DNA from: Bacteroidaceae bacterium
GTDB lineage: Bacteria; Bacteroidota; Bacteroidia; Bacteroidales; Bacteroidaceae
DNA length: 32,915 nucleotides
Assembly (NCBI GenBank): GCA_017448825.1
Contig: JAFSKR010000020.1
Span: 1 to 32,915, forward strand
Reading direction: 5' to 3'
The position numbers were made by a program, and so were the translations under genes. Below the pieces are notes generated by a model that was not told the DNA's origin, did no database searches, and saw only the letters and a program-made list of their open reading frames with translations. Positions 16,970 through 25,380 of the stretch are shown one piece after another (the first letter of the stretch is position 1; every line of letters starts with the position of its first letter).

Positions 16970-19090
16970 ATGAAAAAATTACTCTTTGTACTACTCGCCC
17001 TATGCACCCTCTCTGTACGTGCCGATGAAGGCATGTGGGTGATGGGTAACCTCTCTGCCAAAACCGACTCCATCCTTCGGAGTTTGGGGTTGGAATTGAC
17101 TTCAGAAGAATTGTATAGTACTGAACACCCCTCATTGAATGACGCCATCGTGCAACTGGGTGGTTTCTGTTCGGGTGTGGTCGTCTCCCCTGACGGACTG
17201 CTATTCACCAACCACCATTGTGGTTTTGGTTCCATCCAAGACCACTCCACCACCAAGCACGACTACTTGAAGTATGGCTTCTATGCCAAGACGTTCGAGG
17301 AAGAACTGCCCAACGAGGGGCTTTATGTCCTCTTCCACATCAAGACCGTTGATGTGACCGACCTCCTGCTGGGTTCTGTGCCAGCCGATGCTACCGACGA
17401 GCAGAAAGACTCCATCATGAATGCTGTTTCCCTTCAGCTGATGAACATGGTCGATTACAGCGGCAAGGGCATCCAAAGCGAAGTCAATCCCTTTTACAAA
17501 GGCAGTAAGTACTTCCTCTCCGTCTATCAGCGTTACGACGATGTGCGCCTCGTCTATGCCCCGCCCCAGTGTCTCGGCAAGTACGGTGGCGATACCGACA
17601 ACTGGATGTGGCCTCGTCAGACCTGCGACTTCAGCGTATTCCGCATCTATGCCGACAAGGACAACAACCCTGCCGAATACAACAAGGAAAACGTGCCCTA
17701 CCATCCTCGCCAGTATGCCCATGTGAGCACGCAAGGCTACACCGAAGGTTCCTATGCCATGACCCTTGGCTATCCTGGCAGCACCGACCGCTACCTTTCT
17801 TCTTACGGTGTCGAGAGCACCATGCGTACCGAAAACGATGTGCGCTATCAAGTGCGTGGCGTGAAGCTCGACATCCTCAACGAAGCCATGCGTCAAAGCG
17901 ATGCCCTTCGCATCATGTATGCCTCCAAATACGCCAGTTCGTCCAACTACTGGAAGTTCTCCCTTGGTCAGAACCAAGCGCTCGACAATCTCAAGGTCAT
18001 CGACGAGAAGCGCCAGGTTGAGGCAGAGCTGATGCGCTGGGTGGCAGAAGACACCATTGCCCGCAGTCGCTACATCGGTATCCTCGACTCCCTTCGCGTT
18101 GGCTACGAGCAGAGCTTCCCTTCCCTTTATGGCTACACCCTCTGGGCGGAGAGTGGCAGTGATATCCTCAACTTTGTGATGAGCAACATGATGGGTCGGA
18201 TGTTCGGAAAGCATGGTGACGACTTCCACGCAAAAGTAGAAAAGACCTATCGTGACATCGACGTGTCCACCGACAAGAAAATCTTTCTTGCCCTACTGAA
18301 AAACTACATTGCTCACGCCCCCAACGAACACTTCCAGCTGACCCGTTTGCAGCACGAAGTCGATTCCGTGTGGGGAGGTGACTACGACCTCTACGTCGAA
18401 AATCTCTATGCCAACTCTATCTTCGCTCGTCCCTCCGAATTGAAGGCAGTACATGACTTCGCCGAGGTGGCAGAAGACCCGATGCTTGATGTGGCGATGG
18501 ATGCCCTCACCATATTCTATGGCATCATGCGGTCACACGTCGTCATTGAAGAATATGAGCGTCTCTTGGGCGATGGCATCCGTGAAATGAACCACGACAA
18601 AGAGTATTACCCCGATGCCAACTTTACCATGCGACTCAGCTACGGTTTGTGCAAGCCCATAAACTTCGCTCCTGGCACCACAGGGCTGAAGGAAGAGGCG
18701 ACCGACCTCATCACCTCACCGCGTTCATTCCTCAACAAGCATGAACAGAACCCCGACAACCTCGACTTCGAACTGATTCCTCAAGTCTATAAATGGATGA
18801 AGCGCGGCAAGTTCTCGAAGCAGTACATCGACCCACGCACAGGTCAACTTCCTCTCTGCTTCCTTACCACTAACGATATCACGGGAGGCAATTCTGGTTC
18901 TGGTATGTTCGATGGCAAGGGTCGTCTCATCGGTCTCGCGTTCGATGGCAACTGGGAAGCCATGTCGGGCGACCTCAAATTTGACACCGCCCTTCAGCGT
19001 TGCATCGGTGTAGATATCCGTTGGGTGCTCTCCGTCATGGATGACTACAGTCACGCCAAACGCCTCATCCGAGAACTCACCATCGAGTAA
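16970..19090 (+). CDS. S46 family dipeptidyl-peptidase (DPP7-like)
   Basis: 706 residues with a signal peptide (cleavage near 'VRA'). The serine-protease triad is visible: 'TNHHCG' (H82/H83), 'TCDFSVFRIYAD' (D220) and 'GGNSGSG' (S642). The residue that sets the P1 preference in S46 enzymes is Gly660 in 'FDGNWEAMSGD'. DPP11 enzymes, which prefer Asp or Glu, have Arg there, so a DPP7-like preference for hydrophobic residues is inferred. The enzyme removes dipeptides from oligopeptides in the periplasm and feeds amino-acid fermentation. It starts 5 bp after the flippase gene. The canonical Pro after 'NSGS' is Gly here. Confidence 0.93.
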   Translation: MKKLLFVLLALCTLSVRADEGMWVMGNLSAKTDSILRSLGLELTSEELYSTEHPSLNDAIVQLGGFCSGVVVSPDGLLFTNHHCGFGSIQDHSTTKHDYLKYGFYAKTFEEELPNEGLYVLFHIKTVDVTDLLLGSVPADATDEQKDSIMNAVSLQLMNMVDYSGKGIQSEVNPFYKGSKYFLSVYQRYDDVRLVYAPPQCLGKYGGDTDNWMWPRQTCDFSVFRIYADKDNNPAEYNKENVPYHPRQYAHVSTQGYTEGSYAMTLGYPGSTDRYLSSYGVESTMRTENDVRYQVRGVKLDILNEAMRQSDALRIMYASKYASSSNYWKFSLGQNQALDNLKVIDEKRQVEAELMRWVAEDTIARSRYIGILDSLRVGYEQSFPSLYGYTLWAESGSDILNFVMSNMMGRMFGKHGDDFHAKVEKTYRDIDVSTDKKIFLALLKNYIAHAPNEHFQLTRLQHEVDSVWGGDYDLYVENLYANSIFARPSELKAVHDFAEVAEDPMLDVAMDALTIFYGIMRSHVVIEEYERLLGDGIREMNHDKEYYPDANFTMRLSYGLCKPINFAPGTTGLKEEATDLITSPRSFLNKHEQNPDNLDFELIPQVYKWMKRGKFSKQYIDPRTGQLPLCFLTTNDITGGNSGSGMFDGKGRLIGLAFDGNWEAMSGDLKFDTALQRCIGVDIRWVLSVMDDYSHAKRLIRELTIE

Positions 19091-19098
19091 CTGGGTGC

Positions 19099-19131
19099 AA
19101 CAATCGTCCAATTGCAAAAACAATCGTCCAA
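19099..19131. repeat. 13-bp direct repeat upstream of the 906-residue gene
   Basis: AACAATCGTCCAA occurs at 19099-19111 and 19119-19131, exactly 20 bp apart (about two helical turns). It stands roughly 60-90 bp upstream of the -7 box, a possible regulator site. Confidence 0.5.
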
Positions 19132-19190
19132 AAAGCATGATGCGGCTGAAAAAAATCAGTTTCATCGTGCTTTTTTCATGGAAAAAGGTG

Positions 19191-19198
19191 TACCTTTG
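19191..19198 (+). promoter_or_regulatory. -7 promoter box of the secreted-protein gene
   Basis: TACCTTTG matches the Bacteroidetes consensus and lies 38 bp before the ATG at 19237. No good -33 TTG is seen, only a T-run near 19171, so activation by a factor is possible. Confidence 0.65.
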
Positions 19199-19236
19199 CC
19201 GTACAGATTTACAACTTATTTACTAACAATTGTCCT

Positions 19237-21957
19237 ATGAAGAAAAACTTACTAACTTTTATGTTCTTTGGATGTGTCACTTTAAGTTTTGCTGGCTCAA
19301 AAGTGACATATAACACCAACATCGTGCGAGATGTACAGAAGACATCCGAGCAGCCCACCATCATGCAGGTGAGCACAAACGCCATCGTTGAAGTGCTCAA
19401 TGTTTCGTCTGCCGCAGCATTGGAACGAGCTCTTTCTGCTGGCTCGGTTCAGTTCCTTGCCAAGAAAGGCAGTTCTGACGATACTTACAACACCAAGTCG
19501 TATGGCAGCTATGGTTATTGGTTCACCACAAGCGGTGTGCCATGTTCCTCGACGGCCAGCGGTAGGCGTGTGGCTTGCAAATATGAAAATGGCTATTTCC
19601 ACCTTATTCATAACACTGAGACGAAAAAGAGTGGTGAAGCCTATGTGAATGATGGCGACACCTTCAGATTCGTCGAGATGTTTGTACAGGGTGCAGATAC
19701 TGTACAATATGTGTTTACGGTTACGATGGGAACGAACGATCGTGTTGAGTCCGACCAACCAGCGTACGTGGAAACTCTTGACCACCGCACCGACGAAATC
19801 GACCTTTGGTCGCTCCAACCATTGGTGCGTCAAAACGATGGTGAATGGCTTCAACAAAACTATATCCAAGTGCAGTCAGGCGACAAAATCACATTCAGTG
19901 TGGCTGACAAAGGTGAAAATACTATCTATCGTGTACGTTATCTTAATAGCGAAGAGAAGTCTCTCCGTGGCTACAAGGCCGACCCCGAATACGTGTTGAC
20001 CGAGAGTGCTACCCCCGCTGATGCTGGTTACTACTATTGCAATATCATGTACAAAGAAGCCGACGGCAAGACTGCCACCCAGACAGGACTTCGCCTCTAC
20101 GTTGATGTGCAGACCAAACCTTTCGGCTCCTTCTGGGACTGGACAGGCGAAGTGCCTCAGCTCTCCTACGACTTCCACGACGAATACGGCAACATCCCAG
20201 CTCCTACCAAGGTGCACAACATCAAAAAGAAGAACGGTCAAAAAGCTAATCAAGCCGTAGGCGAATGGTGGTCGGTCTTCTGGGGCGACGACCTCAACTC
20301 CGAAGTGGGAGGTCAAGATAAGGCCAAAGAAGCTGCTCAGAACATGGTGGAGAAGTATGATACCGACTTCAAATACATCTACGACAACATCGGCTGGCCG
20401 CCCAACCTCAGTGCCCGTAACGGCTACCATTCTATGGTTTATATCTTCGGCTCGGGCTTGAACAACGACAACGAGTCGAAAACTACCCAAGGCGGCTACC
20501 AGAGTGCCACGTCTGCCGATGGCGGCTACTATGCCTGTGTGTGGGCAAGTTACTATCCCTTCTCCCGTTTCCGTTCCGATGCTGACAAACTGTGGTCAGA
20601 TGGTAACTATCAGCGCGAGGCCATGATACACGAAGGCATCCACACCCTCTTCGCCGACCTCGATGCGTGTCGAGGTTCCAGCTGGTTCCACGAGGGTGGC
20701 AATGTGTGGTTGCAGCAGGAACTGCACGTGCGTCGCGACAACTCCTACGAAACCACTCCTGGTTATCTCGGTGCAGGCAACGTGCTCTGCCCTTTCATGC
20801 CCATCGAGTGCTATTCGGGTTGGCTGCAAGACGGTTCCTTTGGCGGTCCTGCTGCCGAGGGTGTGAATATGTATGGTGCCAGCGGACAGATCTGCACATG
20901 GCGCAACCTTATCGGAGGCACGCAGTACGGCGATGTTTTCCCTGTCGTCTTCAGTGCCGTCTGTGGACCTAAGTCCGTTGCATGGATATGGCGATACACC
21001 AAGAATCGAGTGCTTGAAACCATTGGCGACTCCATCGGCGACACCGCCATGCGTAACTTCATCACTCAATACCGAGCCCGTCTCGCTCTCTACGACCTCG
21101 GGGGATGGGACAAAGGCTACCGCCAGTTAGCCGACAACCACTTCAAGACCACCGTCAAAGAGGAATGGAGTCCCTATTGGATTAAATGTGAACCCTTCCA
21201 ACTCACCCCCTATCAGTCAGTCACCCGTAACTCCATCGATGGCTGGATGGCACCCGATACCATCACCAACCCTGGATGGTCAGGCTCCAACATCATTCCC
21301 ATCCATGTTAAGACAGGAGCTGACTATGCCGAAGTGGAGTTCCGTCCCGAAGACACCTCCGAACGCGCCCTGCTCTGCTATCGCACCAAGAGTGGCGAGT
21401 GCTACTACAGCCAGCCCGTCAGCTGTGGCACCATGCGCATCGACTTGACCCCAAAACCTGCCAACGGTGTCATTTTCTGCGTTGTTATCAACACCGAATA
21501 CCAGTTCAAGGGCGGTGCTTATGGCGAAGCTCTGCGCAAGCATCATTGGGACTATCGCCTCCGTTTGGGCGACAATGCACTCGCCATTGCCGACACCTAT
21601 CAGAAGTGGTATTTCTACGAGAAGACGGTGACAGACCCCGACTATGACGAACAAGCCATTCTCACGGGCATCAAGAGTGTACGCGCCAACGAGGCGGTGG
21701 CAGAGAGCGATGAGGCACGTGTGAGAATCGTGAGTGGCGTCCTCCGTTCGGGCAATACCGTCCAGTTGCAGCTTGACGGCGTGGAACCCTCTGAGGTGAA
21801 GGTACACATGATAGGTCTCTCGGGCATTGTGATGGATGCCGCCCCCCTCCGTGCCGACGGCACCTACACCCTGCCCACCAACCTCACCCACGGCCTCTAT
21901 TTCGTCAAGTTTGTTTATCGTGGAAAGGTTGATACTTACAAGGTGATGGTGAAATAG
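19237..21957 (+). CDS. large secreted protein, gluzincin-like motif, T9SS-type tail
   Basis: 906 residues; I cannot name the family. A signal peptide is clear (cleavage near 'LSFA'). Residues about 50-300 look like beta-rich/Ig-like domains. A central domain (about 310-700) holds 'HEGIH' at 465-469 and, 16 residues after the second His, Glu486 in 'WFHEGGNVWLQQ'. This HExxH...WxxEG arrangement resembles M1-type gluzincins, where the gap is usually 18. A metallopeptidase is inferred. The last 75 residues ('VKVHMIGLSGIVMDA', 'YTLPTNLTHGLYFVKF', 'YKVMVK') match the beta-sandwich type A sorting domain of the type IX secretion system. It has its own promoter and two terminators behind it. Confidence 0.7.
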   Translation: MKKNLLTFMFFGCVTLSFAGSKVTYNTNIVRDVQKTSEQPTIMQVSTNAIVEVLNVSSAAALERALSAGSVQFLAKKGSSDDTYNTKSYGSYGYWFTTSGVPCSSTASGRRVACKYENGYFHLIHNTETKKSGEAYVNDGDTFRFVEMFVQGADTVQYVFTVTMGTNDRVESDQPAYVETLDHRTDEIDLWSLQPLVRQNDGEWLQQNYIQVQSGDKITFSVADKGENTIYRVRYLNSEEKSLRGYKADPEYVLTESATPADAGYYYCNIMYKEADGKTATQTGLRLYVDVQTKPFGSFWDWTGEVPQLSYDFHDEYGNIPAPTKVHNIKKKNGQKANQAVGEWWSVFWGDDLNSEVGGQDKAKEAAQNMVEKYDTDFKYIYDNIGWPPNLSARNGYHSMVYIFGSGLNNDNESKTTQGGYQSATSADGGYYACVWASYYPFSRFRSDADKLWSDGNYQREAMIHEGIHTLFADLDACRGSSWFHEGGNVWLQQELHVRRDNSYETTPGYLGAGNVLCPFMPIECYSGWLQDGSFGGPAAEGVNMYGASGQICTWRNLIGGTQYGDVFPVVFSAVCGPKSVAWIWRYTKNRVLETIGDSIGDTAMRNFITQYRARLALYDLGGWDKGYRQLADNHFKTTVKEEWSPYWIKCEPFQLTPYQSVTRNSIDGWMAPDTITNPGWSGSNIIPIHVKTGADYAEVEFRPEDTSERALLCYRTKSGECYYSQPVSCGTMRIDLTPKPANGVIFCVVINTEYQFKGGAYGEALRKHHWDYRLRLGDNALAIADTYQKWYFYEKTVTDPDYDEQAILTGIKSVRANEAVAESDEARVRIVSGVLRSGNTVQLQLDGVEPSEVKVHMIGLSGIVMDAAPLRADGTYTLPTNLTHGLYFVKFVYRGKVDTYKVMVK

Positions 21958-22037
21958 CCTACTCGCTTCAAGCAACAACAATAGCCGGACAAAAGGCTTG
22001 ACGGCTAAACGAACTACTCACATTTTCCAATAGATGA

Positions 22038-22070
22038 AAACCCCTGATACCATCACGGCATCAGGGGTTT
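22038..22070 (+). terminator. hairpin terminator after the secreted-protein gene
   Basis: AAACCCCTGAT pairs with ATCAGGGGTTT over 11 bp around an 11-nt loop. The T-run is short (TTTCTTC), so it may stop transcription or only protect the 3' end. Confidence 0.65.
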
Positions 22071-22115
22071 CTTCATAACTAACTAAACAATATCTAACCT
22101 AAATCTATGTTGTAT

Positions 22116-22147
22116 GCCTGCTCCGTCTATGGGGTAGGCTCTTTTTG
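22116..22147 (+). terminator. second intrinsic terminator
   Basis: GCCTGCTCC pairs with GGGGTAGGC (two G-U pairs) around GTCTAT, followed by TCTTTTT. Confidence 0.6.
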
Positions 22148-22164
22148 TGCTTTGTTGTTTATAT

Positions 22165-22236
22165 CCTTAAAATTAAACTTGAATTTTGTCAGTCAACTTG
22201 GATTTTCCTTTTCAAAGTTCAAGCTTAATTTTAAGG
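22165..22236. repeat. 19-bp inverted repeat
   Basis: Arms 22165-22183 and 22218-22236 (CCTTAAAATTAA... type) are complementary with one mismatch around a 34-bp loop. It lies about 135 bp past the stop of the small lipoprotein gene on the minus strand and could end that transcript. Confidence 0.55.
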
Positions 22237-22371
22237 AAGTTGGGAGCCAAAGGGTGTCTTAGCCGCTCTGAACAGGGAAAGTTACAAACCTGTAAGAGGG
22301 TCTTTCCAGCCACGGATGATGAAAGTTACAAAGTTTACCGTGCAGGGTGTTACCACCCCAAGGCTGTAGGT

Positions 22372-22527
22372 TCACCAAGCGTAGTGCCTGTGAGGAGGCG
22401 GTGGAGGAGGAGCACCATATCCGTGGTAGTGTCCGTAACCAGGGCCATAGAAGTCGTGCTCGCAGAAGCAAGATTGGAACATGAGAGAACCAATAATCAC
22501 AGAGAGGATAAAAATAATCTTTTTCAT
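22372..22527 (-). CDS. small lipoprotein, 51 residues, Gly/Tyr/His/Pro-rich
   Basis: This short gene starts with 'MKKIIFILSVIIGSLMFQSC', a signal peptide with a Bacteroidetes lipobox at Cys20. The mature part begins with two more acidic residues and is rich in aromatic, Gly and His residues ('YGPGYGHYHGYG'), followed by six prolines and 'HRHYAW'. A -7 promoter box lies 52 bp upstream on the same strand. The histidines might bind metal, but that is a guess and the family is unknown. A TTG-started frame on the other strand covers it but shows no protein-like pattern. Confidence 0.75.
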   Translation of the reverse strand: MKKIIFILSVIIGSLMFQSCFCEHDFYGPGYGHYHGYGAPPPPPPHRHYAW

Positions 22528-22578
22528 AAGTCAACCTATTTTTTAAGTGAATGAATCGTTTGCTTTTTGTTTCTGATG

Positions 22579-22586
22579 CAAAGTTA
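22579..22586 (-). promoter_or_regulatory. -7 promoter box of the small lipoprotein gene
   Basis: Minus-strand TAACTTTG fits TAnnTTTG. A -33 TTG at the proper distance is not clear. Confidence 0.55.
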
Positions 22587-22746
22587 TGGCGTTTTCATCT
22601 TTGGGAAAATGTTAATTCTCCTAATTGAACACGTAAATTCCCTAAACCATGGAGGTTTTTCCTCTGAATCATGGAAGAGTGGTGATTTTATTTCGGAGAA
22701 GCGTCAAAATGGGCAGCACATTTGGCGGTGTATCCCTTCTTTCACA

Positions 22747-22829
22747 ACCTCGAAAGAGGTATGACTCACACCTCCATAGGGGTGTGACTCATACCGATGA
22801 TAGGGTGTGACTCATACCACTTTCGAGGT
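22747..22829. repeat. inverted repeat with three 15-bp GGTRTGACTCAYACC units
   Basis: Outer 18-bp arms (22747-22764 and 22812-22829, ACCTCGAAAG type) are complementary with one mismatch. Inside them lie three 15-bp units at 22758-22772, 22781-22795 and 22804-22818. Each is an imperfect palindrome around GACTC. Confidence 0.75.
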
Positions 22830-22926
22830 GCTGGAAGACATCATTTTGCTACAGCTTCGTGCGTTGAGTTATCGCTTGCGCTTTCGGGGAAGAGTTACTG
22901 TTTTTTAAGTTTTTAAGTTCTATTTT

Positions 22927-23045
22927 CGTACTGTTCGGCTCCGCGCAAGGTGCGTGTGTACCGTCTTTTTTATGATTGTGTTCGACGATAAACGTAAAAA
23001 AATACTTTTTTCCTTTGTACTGTGCTCACTTATCCGTACCTTTGC
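22927..23045 (+). repeat. repeated promoter cassette, family C, degenerate copy 4
   Basis: Both ends match the other copies (CGTACTGTTCGGCTCCGCGC at the start, then AAGGTGCGTG; CTCACTTATCCGTACCTTTG at the end) and the length is similar. The middle has diverged and the hairpin is broken. Confidence 0.6.
23014..23044 (+). promoter_or_regulatory. metK promoter
   Basis: TTTG at 23014-23017, a 19-bp gap, TACCTTTG at 23037-23044. Transcription would begin just before the riboswitch candidate, giving a leader of about 170 nt. Confidence 0.75.
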
Positions 23046-23054
23046 AGCCGAAAT

Positions 23055-23107
23055 CATGTGGACAGATTTGGGCTGCTTGCAACCACAGTAAAAAAATGCT
23101 AAAAGGA
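23055..23107 (+). ncRNA. SAM-II riboswitch candidate in the metK leader
   Basis: P1 would be TGTGG (23057-23061) with CCACA (23083-23087). The loop has GATTT (23065-23069), nine bases, then GCAA (23079-23082). After P1 comes GTAAAAAAATGCTAAAAGGA. The order and spacing (GAUUU, nine bases, GCAA, P1 partner, A-rich stretch, GCUAAAAAGG) agree with the SAM-II/SAM-alpha riboswitch as I know it. Its place before the gene for SAM synthetase supports feedback control by SAM. The pseudoknot was not modelled. Confidence 0.75.
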
Positions 23108-23110
23108 CAA

Positions 23111-23194
23111 ATGGGTGCCTCGTCGGATGTGGCGTTTCTTTTGTCTGTGCATCTTTCTCCATTTCTCTCCTCATTTCATCTTTTTTATAACTAA
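23111..23194 (+). CDS. possible 27-residue upstream ORF in the metK leader
   Basis: The ATG lies 3 bp after the purine-rich AAAAGGA tail of the riboswitch, a good ribosome-binding distance. The frame codes for a hydrophobic peptide ('FLLSVHLSPFLSSFHLFYN' at its end), stops with tandem TAA TAA, and ends 27 bp before metK in the same frame. It is not rich in Met. It could be a leader peptide that couples the riboswitch to metK translation, or chance. Confidence 0.35.
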   Translation: MGASSDVAFLLSVHLSPFLSSFHLFYN

Positions 23195-23221
23195 TAATTA
23201 TAATGGTTAATTCATAGATAT

Positions 23222-24547
23222 ATGGGTTATTTGTTTACATCGGAGAGTGTGTCGGAAGGACATCCCGACAAGGTGGCTGATCAAATTAGTGACGCGGTTT
23301 TGGATAATTTGCTGGCTTACGACCCCGAGTCGAAGGTGGCATGTGAAACGTTGGTCACAACGGGACAGGTGGTAGTGGCTGGTGAGGTGAAGAGCAACGC
23401 GTACATTGACTTGCAGGAGGTGGCGCGTGAGACCATCAACAGAATTGGTTACACGAAATCTTCCTATCAGTTTGATGGGGAGAGCTGTGGGGTGCTGAAT
23501 GCAATTCATGAGCAGAGTGGCGACATCAACCGTGGCGTGGAGCGTGAAGACCCTGAAGAGCAAGGGGCTGGCGACCAAGGGATGATGTTCGGTTATGCGA
23601 CGAACGAGACGGAGAATTATATGCCGCTGGCACTCGACCTCAGTCACCGCATCCTGCGTGTGTTGGCTGACGTGCGGCGCGAGGGCAGGGTGATGACTTA
23701 TCGGCGTGCGAATGGCAAGGAGGTGACTTATTTGCGTCCGGATGCGAAGTGCCAGGTGACCATCGAATATGGTGATGACAATAAACCTCTGCGTGTGCAC
23801 ACGATTGTGGTGAGCACGCAGCATGACGAGTTTGTGGTGCCTGATGCCTCCAATGGGCTGACGCAGAAGGAGGCTGACGAGCAGATGCTGCAACGCATCA
23901 GGAAAGATGTCATTCATGTGTTGATTCCACGGGTGATAGCAGAAATTGGCGACGAGCGGGTGAGGAGGCTGTTTGGTGAGGACATCACGTATCATGTGAA
24001 TCCGACGGGTAAGTTTGTGATAGGTGGTCCGCACGGCGACACGGGTTTGACAGGACGGAAAATCATTGTTGACACGTATGGGGGTAGAGGTGCCCACGGT
24101 GGGGGCGCGTTTTCAGGGAAAGACCCCAGCAAGGTGGACCGTTCGGCTGCATACGCCGCACGCCATATTGCCAAGAATCTGGTGGTTGCTGGGGTGGCTG
24201 ATGAGATACTGGTGCAGTTGAGTTATGCTATCGGTGTGGCACGACCCGTGAGCATCTACGTGAACACTTACGGCACAAGTCATGTGGCGCTGAAGGATGG
24301 TGAGATTGCCCAGAAGGTGGAGGAACTGTTTGACTTGCGTCCGAAGGCGATTGAACGCCGTTTCGACTTGCGCAAGCCCATCTATCTGGAAACGGCTTCA
24401 TACGGTCATTTTGGCAGGAAGACGGAACGGGTGAGGAAGAGATTCGTGAATCGCTATCAAGGTGATGTGGAGATGGAAGTAACATTGTTTCCTTGGGAGG
24501 AAACTGAGAAGTATCAAGAGAGAATAAAGGAGACATTTGGCTTGTAA
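23222..24547 (+). CDS. metK: S-adenosylmethionine synthetase
   Basis: 441 residues; Bacteroidetes forms are longer than the 384 of E. coli because of insertions. '[20 protein letters not shown]' opens the ATP/methionine site, '[16 protein letters not shown]' is the conserved central motif, and '[19 protein letters not shown]' is the phosphate-binding loop. It joins methionine and ATP to make SAM in the cytoplasm. The SAM-II-type leader suggests product feedback. DUF4271 follows 8 bp later. The coding strand is G-rich. Confidence 0.97.
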   Translation: MGYLFTSESVSEGHPDKVADQISDAVLDNLLAYDPESKVACETLVTTGQVVVAGEVKSNAYIDLQEVARETINRIGYTKSSYQFDGESCGVLNAIHEQSGDINRGVEREDPEEQGAGDQGMMFGYATNETENYMPLALDLSHRILRVLADVRREGRVMTYRRANGKEVTYLRPDAKCQVTIEYGDDNKPLRVHTIVVSTQHDEFVVPDASNGLTQKEADEQMLQRIRKDVIHVLIPRVIAEIGDERVRRLFGEDITYHVNPTGKFVIGGPHGDTGLTGRKIIVDTYGGRGAHGGGAFSGKDPSKVDRSAAYAARHIAKNLVVAGVADEILVQLSYAIGVARPVSIYVNTYGTSHVALKDGEIAQKVEELFDLRPKAIERRFDLRKPIYLETASYGHFGRKTERVRKRFVNRYQGDVEMEVTLFPWEETEKYQERIKETFGL

Positions 24548-24555
24548 AATGTGAC

Positions 24556-25362
24556 ATGGCGATCGACTACGACAGCATCTTGACTTCCTCTGACTCCAGC
24601 ATCATTAACCGTACGGAGTTTTATCGGCAAGGTGTCACTTTGCCTGACCGGACGGTGCCGATGTCGGAACGGCCCTACACCTTGTCGAACGATGACTATG
24701 TGGTGGCAGGGATGGCTGTGATGTTCTTTATCTTGGCGGCTGTGTTTTATCGTAGCCGCGAGGTGCTGCGTCATCGTTTGAAGGACTTTTTTGTGAATAA
24801 GCGACAATACAGGGAGGAAGAGGCGAAAAAGAGTTTTGGGGAGGTTGTCAATGTCTTCCTGCTCATTGCCATCAGTGTGCTCAGTATGTCGTTGATATGT
24901 TTCGGCGACTGGATGGAGCAATATACTTTCATGGCGGTGGAAGTGGCTCCCTACTGGTTGTTGGCGGTAGGGTTTGTTGGAGGAGTGTTGGTCATCTATC
25001 TGAAGGCTGGGTTATATGCACTGGTGAATGGAGTGTTCTACGATGGCGAATCCAATGAAAAATGGATGTCGGGATATTTCTTTCTCACCTCGCTCACAGC
25101 CTTTTTGTTGTACCCTCTTGCTTTGATTGATATCTTTTCTGATGAGTTCGATGCGATTGTCTTCTCAAGTACCATTTTGGTAGGAGTTTTGTACGAATTG
25201 CTGTTGTTTTACAAGCTCTGTGTGAACTTTAAGGTGAAAAAATATGGCTATTTGTTCATTTTTTTGTACTTTTGCAGCGTCGAACTGATACCTGCCCTTG
25301 TTGTGTGGCATACGATGGGCTGGATGTACGATAGTTTCATAGTCAAAAATTTGTTATATTGA
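24556..25362 (+). CDS. DUF4271 membrane protein
   Basis: 268 residues with about 6-7 membrane segments after a soluble N-terminus of about 45 residues. The arrangement, with 'KAGLYALVNGVFYDGESNEKW' (slightly longer than shown in the family core) between helices and a gene for uroporphyrinogen-III synthase directly after, is the usual one for DUF4271 in Bacteroidetes. The function is unknown; a link to haem synthesis or to the envelope is only suggested by the neighbours. Confidence 0.8.
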   Translation: MAIDYDSILTSSDSSIINRTEFYRQGVTLPDRTVPMSERPYTLSNDDYVVAGMAVMFFILAAVFYRSREVLRHRLKDFFVNKRQYREEEAKKSFGEVVNVFLLIAISVLSMSLICFGDWMEQYTFMAVEVAPYWLLAVGFVGGVLVIYLKAGLYALVNGVFYDGESNEKWMSGYFFLTSLTAFLLYPLALIDIFSDEFDAIVFSSTILVGVLYELLLFYKLCVNFKVKKYGYLFIFLYFCSVELIPALVVWHTMGWMYDSFIVKNLLY

Positions 25363-25380
25363 TATTGTTATTGTTTATCG

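Larger units (their letters stand above)
21958..22371. other. gene-free stretch with terminators
   Basis: 414 bp between the convergent secreted-protein and small lipoprotein genes. Two terminator hairpins and one 19-bp inverted repeat are present; no gene is supported. Confidence 0.7.
22528..23221. other. gene-poor stretch: promoters, repeats and metK leader
   Basis: 694 bp holding the lipoprotein promoter, the GGTGTGACTCATACC repeat structure, a degenerate promoter cassette and the metK leader RNA. Between 22587 and 22746, and between 22830 and 22926, I see nothing recognisable. Confidence 0.7.

Noticed and set aside
22186-22554. TTG-started plus-strand frame of 122 codons
   Set aside because: It begins in the hairpin region, shows no protein-like pattern and is antisense to the small lipoprotein gene with lipobox and promoter.
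22758-22818. Three spaced 15-bp repeats as a possible CRISPR array
   Set aside because: Units are too short, spacers are only 8 bp, the copies are palindromic and no cas gene is near.
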